Part shown: piece after piece, positions 56,567-64,000 of the stretch | Layout of the letters: every line of letters starts with the position of its first letter | Position numbering within the stretch: position 1 is the first letter of the stretch | Assembly (NCBI RefSeq): GCF_036323735.1 | Contig: NC_086031.1 | Coordinates: 34,858,725-34,922,724, forward strand | From: Rattus norvegicus | Taxonomy: Eukaryota; Chordata; Mammalia; Rodentia; Muridae | DNA: 64,000 nt | Reading direction: 5' to 3' | Position numbers and translations under genes: made by a program | The notes under the pieces: model-generated | Told to the model about the DNA's origin: nothing | Databases searched by the model: none | Seen by the model: the letters and a program-made list of their open reading frames with translations, nothing else

Positions 56567-56774
56567 GGCACCAAGAGAGAAATGTACACACCAACCTGGC
56601 CACAGAACCTTTGATCTACAGTGGTGAAGTGTCTGCCCATTACATAACGGAATACATACCCTAAACTGTTTGGGTGACCAAGAACCAGAGTCTAGATAGC
56701 CCAGAGATGTAGTGTAAAATCAAATAATACTGGTCTAAAAAAAGAAAAGGTAACAATAAAATAACTACTAGTGA

Positions 56775-57185
56775 TACTCTGCTGTACTCCCAGATTGGTG
56801 CCTTCCTCCTGCAGCAGATGGGAACAAGTACAGAGACCCACAGCCAGACATTACACAGGAGAGATGGGGAGGAGAGAGGAATGCATCACTCTAAATGGGC
56901 TATCTCCATCCAACTCCTCTGTGTGGGAATCAGAGGGGATGGAGGTCACGAGGAGAACAAGGCCCTCTAACTCCACTGAGAAAAGCTCTTATGAGATGAG
57001 AGAGTGAAGCAGCAAGGACAGGGCCAACATGTATCTGTAGGAGGTCCATTATGTATATATTACAGCTTTCAGTTTAGTACTTCAATGGCAATCCCGAATG
57101 TGTGAATGAGTGGGGCTCCGAATCTTGTGCCTTCCTGTGGGGCTGCTTTCCTTTTACTGGTTTGCCTTGTTTAACTTCAAAGTGA
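56775..57185 (+). mobile_element. Lx-type LINE-1 3' UTR fragment
   Basis: CCACAGCCAGACATTACACA and CTTTTACTGGTTTGCCTTGT match the landmarks of the copy at 7835-8447. A (GTTT)n/T-rich end follows near 57200. Confidence 0.75.
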
Positions 57186-57509
57186 TGATCATGCTTTTGT
57201 TTGTTTGTTTGTTTTTTATCTTATCGTTTACTTTGTTAAACAAAAACCCGAGTGTATTATTGTTGCATAGCACACTCTAGAAGAATTTATTTGATCTTTA
57301 GTTCATAATCTTGTTGAGTTTTTTATTTCCTTGCTAATTTTATGTCTAGTTGTTATATTAGTCATTGAGAGGTAGATATTAAATTCCCTTCCCATTATTA
57401 CCAAATTTTTTGGACTCTTAAATTTTGTATCAGGTTTTACTTCAAGCATTTTAGCTTGGGTAAGTTGTTGAATACGCTTTTGGAGTTTTAAAAACAAAAT
57501 GTATATTTA

Positions 57510-57521
57510 CTTTACCTTTAG

Positions 57522-57600
<79 letters not shown>

Positions 57601-57750
57601 TGTGTCTGTGTAACACCTACTGAGGCCGGAAGAAGGCATCTGAATCCCTGGAGCTGGGGTTACAGACAGACACAGGTGCTAAGAATCAAACCCCAGTCTT
57701 TGCAAGAGCAACAAGTGCTCTTAACTGCCAAGTCATCTTTCTGTCCAGTC
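57510..57750 (-). mobile_element. (TG)n and B3-type SINE
   Basis: (TG)n at 57523-57609 forms the tail. CCGGAAGAAGGCATCTGAAT, GAGCTGGGGTTACAGACAGA and the head CTCTTAACTGCCAAGTCATC follow. Confidence 0.8.
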
Positions 57751-57839
57751 ACACATTTAGACTCTTCAGAGTCACCTATGCATCTTAGCACGCTCCTTTG
57801 TGTCTGAAAATTCCCTTTCTGGTTGGTTTGTGTGGAGCA

Positions 57840-57955
57840 GGTGGTCCTGCAGCCCAGACCTCTTCAACGTCACTGTGTAGCCGAGGATGATCTTGAACTC
57901 CTGTTCTTCCTGCTTCTATCCCCCAGCTGATGAGCTTAGGGATGTGCACCATGCT
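57840..57955 (-). mobile_element. B1 SINE fragment
   Basis: CACTGTGTAGCCGAGGATGA, CTTGAACTCCTGTTCTTCCT and GGGATGTGCACCATGC give an antisense B1. Confidence 0.7.
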
Positions 57956-58374
57956 TGCTGCCATTTCTCTGATTCTGAATTATGCATACATAAAATGATC
58001 AGGTAGAACCGATACTCAGGCAGCCACTTCCGCTTCCTTCTGACACTCGTACATACATCTTTCTCCATCCTTTTACTTCTGTCCTGACTATTACACTGTA
58101 TTTGACGAGAAATACCTTTAGTCTGCACATAATTAAAGTATGCCCTTTGATACACTCTGTTGATTTCTATGTCTAACAGGTATTTTTCAGCTTTTTACAT
58201 TTTCTTTTTGTTGCAGATTGTTCTGCACAGTCTTCTTTTTTCTGAGTTTTTTTTCCTAGCTTCTCATTACTTGAACATTTTACATAATTCCATTTTGAGG
58301 TATTCCGTGTTTTTTAGTATAATTCTCAGTACGGAACTTTTACAGGCTACTGCACGTGCCATGTACATTATGCA

Positions 58375-58669
58375 TATACATACATGGACATCACGCATGC
58401 ATACACACACACCACACACACATACATACATTTACATACACTTACACATGCACACACATCATGCATGCATGCACACACACCAGGCACACACACATATATA
58501 TATACATATACATACACACAACATGCATGCATACATATAGACTATGCACACACACTATACACATATGCATACAGATACACACATTCACATACACTATGAA
58601 CACACACACCATACAAACACACCATACACACACCATAAACACACGCATACACATATATACACACATCAT

Positions 58670-58708
<39 letters not shown>
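58375..58708. repeat. (CA)n/(CATA)n/ATGC complex repeat
   Basis: Irregular ACACAT, ATACAT, GCATGCAT and CA units. It gives long open frames of H/T/Y-rich peptide on plus and C/V-rich peptide on minus, which are not genes. Confidence 0.95.
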
Positions 58709-58710
<2 letters not shown>

Positions 58711-58993
58711 TGCCTTCATTCTCTGTACTTTAGGTCTGCTGACAACAAGGCCACTTGTCTTTCCTTTGACTCAGAACACCTTGATTCCTTCATCGCTAAG
58801 GGATGCTTTTGCTGGATTTCCACTTCATTTGTTTGTCTGTCTCTCTGTCTGTCATTCCTGAAGAGCACTCTCCATTGCTCTGGCCTCCAAGGCTCCTGAC
58901 TAAAAATCTTCTTCCATTCTGACTGGCTCTTCCTTGGAACTAAGACTCCATTTATTTCTGGCTCCCTTTGAGGTTTTTTCCAAGTCCTTACAA

Positions 58994-59284
58994 CTTTAAT
59001 TACGGCATGTCATGGTGAGGGTCACTCAGCTTCTTGAGTATGTTTGTTCCTGACCTTTACCAGTTTAGGCAATTTTCAGTATTAATTTCTTCATGGCTTT
59101 TACATTTTAGACTACATCTATTTGTGTATGTGTGTGCACGTGCACACAGGTACGCATGTGTATGTGCTTACATGCACACATGCCAAGACATGTGCAGAGG
59201 TCATAGAAGGACAACTTGAAGGACTTGGATTTTCTCTTTCACCATGTGGGTCCCAGGAATTGAACTCAGATAATGAAACTTGGC
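58994..59284. repeat. 291-bp duplication, source copy
   Basis: Matches 60087-60377 over 291 bp without indels, with four transition differences. The left 125 bp is ancient L1M in its natural context and the right part is a B3 SINE. Confidence 0.95.
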
Positions 59285-59321
59285 AGCAAACTCCTTCCCC
59301 TGCTAAACCAGCTTGCCAGCC
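59120..59321 (-). mobile_element. B3A-like SINE, complete
   Basis: TGTGCAGAGGTCATAGAAGG, CACCATGTGGGTCCCAGGAA and the head CTGCTAAACCAGCTTGCCAG. The element continues past the end of the duplicated block. Confidence 0.8.
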
Positions 59322-59719
59322 CTCGTATACTTTTTGTCAGTCCCACTTTTTGTCCCTCCTTTCAGTATCTGAATGACATCAACAGACCTTGTATTAGTGT
59401 GGGTTTCCATGGTTCTGCTCATCCTGTTTCTTGGCAAGTCCTGTTGCTTATCCCGTGAGTTGTGACTCTCTTCTCTGCTCCTTCTATTCTGCCCTTGAGC
59501 GCACCGATCAGCCCTTTGCTCTGGTTATAATTTCTCAGTTCTGAGGTTTCTTCTCAACTATTTTTCATATCCTTTATGTTTTGGCTGAGACTGTTCTTGG
59601 AATTGGTATTTTAAACCAGCTCATATCGTGTATATATAATTTCTCATGGAGGTGCATTTATAATAGCTGCTTTCAATTTTTTTTGTCAGAAACTTCTAAT
59701 GTAGCTGTCCTTTCTGCAT

Positions 59720-60082
59720 TGCTCTGTGTAACTTGTCTCATTGCAGTGGCAAAATACCTGAGAGCAGAAACCTACAAGAAGGCAGGCTATCTTCTGGCTT
59801 ACAGCTTACGTCATGCAGGGAGGCGTGGCAGCCGGAGCATGAGGCAGCTGCTCACCCTGTCTGGAAGCAGAGTGCTAAGTGCTCAGCTGGCTTCCTCCTT
59901 CTTATTCAGTCCAGGACCCCAGCCTATGGAATGCTATTGACCATATGCAGGATGAGTCTTTCCATCCCATCCACCCCTATCCAATCTAGATAATCCCTCA
60001 TAGGAAAACCATGACTTCTGTTTCCATGGTGACTCTAAATCCCATCAAATTGACCATCAATATTCATCAGTCTCTACTGATA
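59720..60082 (-). mobile_element. Solo LTR, MaLR-like
   Basis: CAGTGGCAAAATACCTGAGA, CCAGGACCCCAGCCTATGGA and ending TTGACCATCAATATTCATCA. Antisense, related to 61915-62285. Confidence 0.7.
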
Positions 60083-60086
60083 GCCT

Positions 60087-60377
60087 CTTTAATTACGGCA
60101 TGTCATGGTGAGGGTCACTCAGCTTCTTGAGTATGTTTGTTCCTGACCTTTACCAGTTTAGACAATTTTCAGTATTAATTTCTTCATGGCTTTTACATTT
60201 TAGACTACATCTATTTGTGTATGTGTGTGCATGTGCACACAGGTACGCATGTGTATGTGCTTACGTGCACACATGCCAAGACATGTGCAGAGGTCATAGA
60301 AGGACAACTTGAAGGACTTGGATTTTCTCTTTCACCATGTGGGTCCCAGGAATTGAACTCAGATAATAAAACTTGGC
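60087..60377. repeat. 291-bp duplication, derived copy
   Basis: Same sequence and orientation as 58994-59284, offset 1093 bp. It ends inside the B3 SINE, before that SINE's tRNA head. Confidence 0.95.
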
Positions 60378-60803
60378 TTTAAGAGTTTAAGAGTTAGCCT
60401 GGTTACTGGTATTATGAATAACTTATTAAACCCTTCCGGTACACTTGCACAGGAAGAGACACCATCTCATTGTCCATACCGATGGCAGAAGGTCAGGTTC
60501 TCTGAACTTCAGTGTATTCTCACTGCAATGATCTCATCCTTACGCAGTGTGGCATGTGAATTCCTGCCCTTCACAGAATACATGGTTTTAGTCTCGGGAC
60601 AAGACTTGCTGCCAACTGGCAGAGCTGAGAGCCCAGACTTCCTACTTGGTCTCCTGGCAATGCTCCATCACGTGGGTGTTGGTGTCCTTCAGTACAGCCC
60701 GTTCTTTACTGTCCTTTGAAAGTAGGGACTGGACACAACCCTCGCAGGATGTTTGGCTGGATTGCAGCAGTTCTTGCTATAAGTTTTCTCTACCCAGGTC
60801 TCT
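60378..60803. other. Unassigned sequence, possibly more L1M
   Basis: GAGCCCAGACTTCCTACTTG resembles the antisense 5' end of old L1s, but the match is weak. No exon recognised. Confidence 0.3.
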
Positions 60804-61205
60804 GTGATGGTTATCCTTAATGTTCACCTTGACAGAAGGAAAAATCACTTGAAAAGAGAGTCTCAGTGAGAAGTCGTCTATGTTGGACTTCCTGCAAGCA
60901 TTCCTATAGGGGATTAAATTAATTAATATAGGAAGACCTAGCCCACTGTGGGTGTCACTATTCTCTAAGCAGGGGGAACACAGAAATGAAAACAGACAAA
61001 CAAGCAAGTGAGCGTGCACGCATTCATTTCTCTCTGCTCATAACTGTGCTTGTGATGTCACCATCTATCTGAGGTTCCTGCTCCTATGGCTGCCTCATAG
61101 TAGTGCGCAGTGACCCAGAGCTATGAGCTAAAATAACTCATTTTTCCCTAGGTTGTTTCCCTGTAAGAATATTTTGCCACAGCAATAGCAATGAAACTGA
61201 GAAAG
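60804..61205 (+). mobile_element. Solo LTR, MaLR-like
   Basis: Starts GTGATGGTTATCCTTAATGT, carries AGCCCACTGTGGGTGTCACT and ends CCACAGCAATAGCAATGAAA. Same broad family as 37632-37952. Confidence 0.7.
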
Positions 61206-61717
61206 CTTCCTCTTACTAGACTAGAGAGAGCAATCTTTTGGTTTTGACGTTTGTCTCCTCCACTCACTGGTCTTTCTCTGTGTTCTGTAGCCATTTCCTA
61301 CCAGTGAAACATTCCCTCCCCGAAGAGGGAGTCTCCTGAGATTGACTTGAGAAGATCCTGAACCTTACAAGGCTCAGAAGAGCCATCTCCAAAGTTTTAA
61401 AATGAGTAACAATTATTGAGGAAGAGACTCTTAGGGGAGCCATGGGCAAGTTGGACAGAAAACCCCAAGAACTTGGGTTTGTGAGTCATCACCCATGCTG
61501 GGGCAGACCGCTCAGTGATGCAGCTGCTTTTGGGTCAGCTTTGCTGCTGTATGCAATTCCAATAACCTCTGTTACGTAGGCGGAATCATTTGGTTCATCT
61601 GTCACCAGTGCCCCTATTTGGGTTGAACAGAACCTAGTTCACTCATTTCCAGGAGAAGTCACACAATACAGAGTCACTGGCTTCTTCTGTCCAAGTATTA
61701 TACATAAGTGTTTGTGT
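61206..61717. other. Unassigned, probably repeat-derived
   Basis: CTCTGTTACGTAGGCGGAAT and GACCGCTCAGTGATGC sound like a rodent ERV-associated repeat to me, but I cannot name the family. Confidence 0.3.
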
Positions 61718-61878
61718 TGGGGCTGGAGAGGTGACTCCACGATTAAGAACATTTTCTAGCACCTACATGGCAGCTCACGCATCTATAACTTCAGATCTAT
61801 AAAATCAAATGCAGGCATGCAAATATGTAAGCGCGCGCACACACACACACACACACACACATACACACACACACAGCA
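61718..61878 (+). mobile_element. B3-type SINE with (CA)n tail
   Basis: Head GGGGCTGGAGAGGTGACTCC, a shortened body and (GC)(CA)n at 61828-61876. Confidence 0.75.
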
Positions 61879-61914
61879 TTCATACATGATAAAAATAAAC
61901 AAGTTAAGCGTTCT

Positions 61915-62285
61915 CATTTCATTTCTGTTACTATGATAAATATCCTTATGAAAGCAACATAGAAAGGGTTTGACTTCAGTTCCAGGTTACAGTTCTTCAT
62001 TTGGGGGAAGGCAAGGGACTCAGGGAGTTAATCAAACCACATCCACATCAACAGCAAAGGAAGACTAAGTGCATCTTGTTTGGTGCCCAGCTAACTTTCT
62101 CTACTCTAACAGTCCAGGGTCCAGCCCATGAAATGATGCTGCCCACGTACAGGCTGGGTCTTGTTACCTCAATTAATATCAAAATAATCCTTCCCCACAT
62201 GCATGGGCTAACCTGATCTAGTCAGCTTCTTAGCCATCAGCTGATCCTGGATTATGATAAATTAACAGAAGCTGATCATCACAAT
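61915..62285 (-). mobile_element. Solo LTR, MaLR-like
   Basis: ATTTCTGTTACTATGATAAA at the antisense start, GTCCAGGGTCCAGCCCATGA in the middle and ACAGAAGCTGATCATCACA at the end. Confidence 0.7.
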
Positions 62286-62784
62286 AAGATAAAGAAAAAG
62301 GAAACAAACAACAACAAAACAGGAACTTCTCACTGAACCGTCTTGGGATCCTGAGGGGGCTGTGTAGGCTTCCTTCTTTCCATCATTCCATTTACGTACA
62401 CATGTTTTACACAGTTTTTTTTAAGCTTTTAAATCATACTGAAGGAAATAAATAGGACAACTTTTAGCCACTTTATCTTCCTAGGAGTAGAAGAGCTGTA
62501 TATTTCATTAAATAGGTTTAAGAACACAATGATCGATGTTGATATTTCATAGTATGTCCATGATGTAATCAAAATCTAGGTGTCAAAGTCCTGTAGCTCC
62601 ACTTCTACAAATGTACATGTAAAAGTCTAAAAGAATATCTACCATCAGCAGCAGGAAGGAAACTCCAGAGGGAGAGATCAAATCTGGATTTGGTTTTGCT
62701 TTTTGGATTTCTTGTTATTTTCTCTACTACGTAACATATAATATGTTAATGGTTTTCTATGGCATTCTCTCTATTTATGAGTTT
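62286..62784. other. Unique AT-rich sequence
   Basis: Nothing recognised. Confidence 0.4.
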
Positions 62785-63063
62785 ATTTTTGTGTGTATGT
62801 GCTTGTGTGTAAGGGAGCACATGTGCCGTAGCATGGATGTGGAGGTCAGAGCACAAAGTAGGTAAGGCTCCACCTTCCACATTATCACTGCTACACTGTA
62901 CTCTGGGCTAGCTGCCCTGCAAGCTTTGGAAGAATCCTGTCTCCACCTCCTATTACTTTAGAAGTGCTGGGGCCACAGACATTTGACTTTTTATGGGTTC
63001 TGACTTACAAACTCAGGTCATCGTGGCCTGGTTAGCAAGTGAGTTTACTTACTGACTTCCTGG
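62785..63063 (-). mobile_element. RSINE1/B4 SINE
   Basis: T/TG-rich tail, CATGGATGTGGAGGTCAGAG, CCTGTCTCCACCTCCTATTA and TTTTTATGGGTTCTGACTTA. The head is degraded. Confidence 0.7.
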
Positions 63064-64000
63064 ATTTGCTAAAGCATTTGAAAGCAGGAAAAGGGAGTCT
63101 GAGGCATTCATGTATGTTAGAAACAACAGCTGTCCTCTCAGCTACTGTTTCTTGAGCTGTGGCTGTGGAGTATCAGAATAAATACTATGAACTTTGTATG
63201 CATTATTTCTTGAATTCTCACCTCTAGGATGCAGATGCCCAGCCCACCCAGAAGCTAGAGAGGAAAACCTGGAGCTGTCAAATGACTGGGCCTTTGTTTA
63301 CCAAGTGAGCAAGAGCATGGATTCTAACTCAGTCACACTGGCTTCCTGCTTTCTCCTAACAATTGCTCACACATTTTGGCACTCTCTGTCTTACCTCAAT
63401 TATTTTCATTTGTGTTCTTGCTTCCTTTACTCCATAATCTAAAGACAGAGTTGGGAAGGGCCTATTTTGACTCTTCGGAATTTGGTTTGTAGTTCCACCT
63501 TTAGTCACATGACTAGATGATGTCTCACCAGCTCAGTTTGTTTGACTTCTTAAAGATGCCCATGGAATGGTACCATCCAGTTACCCATAGAATGTGGGCC
63601 ACTTGTCCACAGAAGACCTTCTTGTGAAGACATTGAGGAAATGGTTCTGTGTCCCCCCAGGTTCATTCATTAGATAGCAGAGCCACTGTGGGGAAGAGGG
63701 AGGTCTAGGCCGTGTCCCAAGATCCAAAATCAACCCCAAGTTCATGCTGATCTACCCCTTTCTCCCTCCAATTTCAGAGAGACAGAATGGGGGAGGGGTG
63801 CTCTGTAGCATTTTAAAAACATTTATCTTCTAAATGTTCTATTTTCTTTAAAAGTTAGCATGATAAGGTCATTGCCTTGCTAATTTAATTTTTGTATTGA
63901 ACATCTCTGAGTTTTATTGAGCTTCTATTTCTTTTATTTTTGAGATTCTAATATAATTACACCATTACCTACTTCTCTTTCCTCCTTCCAAACCCTCTCA
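63064..64000. other. Unique sequence to the window end
   Basis: About 940 bp without recognised repeats. 63194-63442 has an 82-codon open frame with no known domain and no supporting signals. AT-rich from about 63810. Confidence 0.45.

Larger units (their letters stand above)
54060..59725 (-). mobile_element. Ancient LINE-1 (L1M-type), fragmented
   Basis: Antisense L1 ORF2 and more 5' sequence recognisable in order: 54060-54790 (GATGCACCATTTCTGCAGTC, CACTAATGAAAATAATTC), 54925-55525 (AAAAGTAGTGAGATTGGGCA, TCAGTTCATCTGCAAACAGG), 57200-57500 (TTATGTCTAGTTGTTATATT), 57960-58350 (CTTTCTCCATCCTTTTACTT), 58720-59120 (GGATGCTTTTGCTGGATTTC) and 59325-59725 (ATTTATAATAGCTGCTTTCA). No frame is open. 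It is cut by younger B2, LTR, Lx, B3 and B1 elements. Confidence 0.75.

Noticed and set aside
58375..58708. CRISPR-like array
   Set aside because: Periodic ATGCATAC and CACACA units have no constant repeat/spacer structure, and the genome is mammalian.
58356..58733. H/T/Y-rich peptide as a histidine-rich protein
   Set aside because: Direct translation of CACACATA repeats.

Overview
The window is mammalian nuclear DNA from a murid rodent, very probably rat. The evidence is the mix of dispersed repeats: B1, B2, B3 and B4/RSINE1 SINEs, Lx-type LINE-1 3' ends, a LINE-1 with the G-rich 3' UTR I associate with rat, and four complete ID elements (the BC1/tRNA-Ala-derived SINE that expanded in rat). 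I find no protein-coding gene, rRNA, functional tRNA or CRISPR array. The only long open frame (551 aa) is the 3' part of LINE-1 ORF2. The other open frames are microsatellite or repeat translations. The window is therefore intergenic or intronic.

Layout. 1-4130: microsatellites, B3, B4 and RSINE1 SINEs and LTRs. 4126-5220: unique AT-rich DNA rich in TAATTA-like sites, followed by a degenerate 27-bp minisatellite. 5225-8895: mixed repeats, an intact URR1 hAT element inside an old LTR, and a tail-to-tail pair of Lx 3' ends. 8896-13485: mostly unique DNA with an LTR-in-LTR nest, a MIR, a (CG)n(TG)n tract and an AT-rich candidate enhancer. 13487-19393: LTRs, SINEs and an L1/RSINE1/ID triple nest. 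19394-20697: about 1.3 kb of repeat-free DNA. 20698-40640: SINE, LTR and LINE debris with stretches of unique DNA. 40640-44965: a 4.3-kb island almost free of transposons, holding the window's only CpG island, a plausible pair of splice signals, a perfect G-quadruplex motif and a CTCF-like site. 44970-53050: more SINEs and a young 5'-inverted LINE-1 with perfect 15-bp target-site duplications. 53050-54005: an LTR and a GATA-repeat block that has amplified part of an ID-like SINE. 54060-59725: a shredded, nearly full-length ancient LINE-1 on the minus strand, cut by younger B2, LTR, Lx and B3 insertions. 58994-60377: a 291-bp recent duplication. 60378-64000: LTRs, SINEs and unique DNA.

Reading the parts together, this is a stratified insertion record: ancient L1M and MIR, then LTR, URR1, RSINE1 and Lx, then L1 and ID. 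A-rich parts of RSINE1 are repeatedly the landing place for later L1-driven insertions. The best candidate for real function is the CpG-island region at 40.6-45.0 kb, possibly a promoter of an unannotated non-coding transcript or a regulatory hub. The AT-rich repeat-free blocks at 4.4, 13.0 and 19.4-20.7 kb come next. Repeat names come from recognising consensus sequences by eye, so subfamily labels, especially of LTRs, are provisional.
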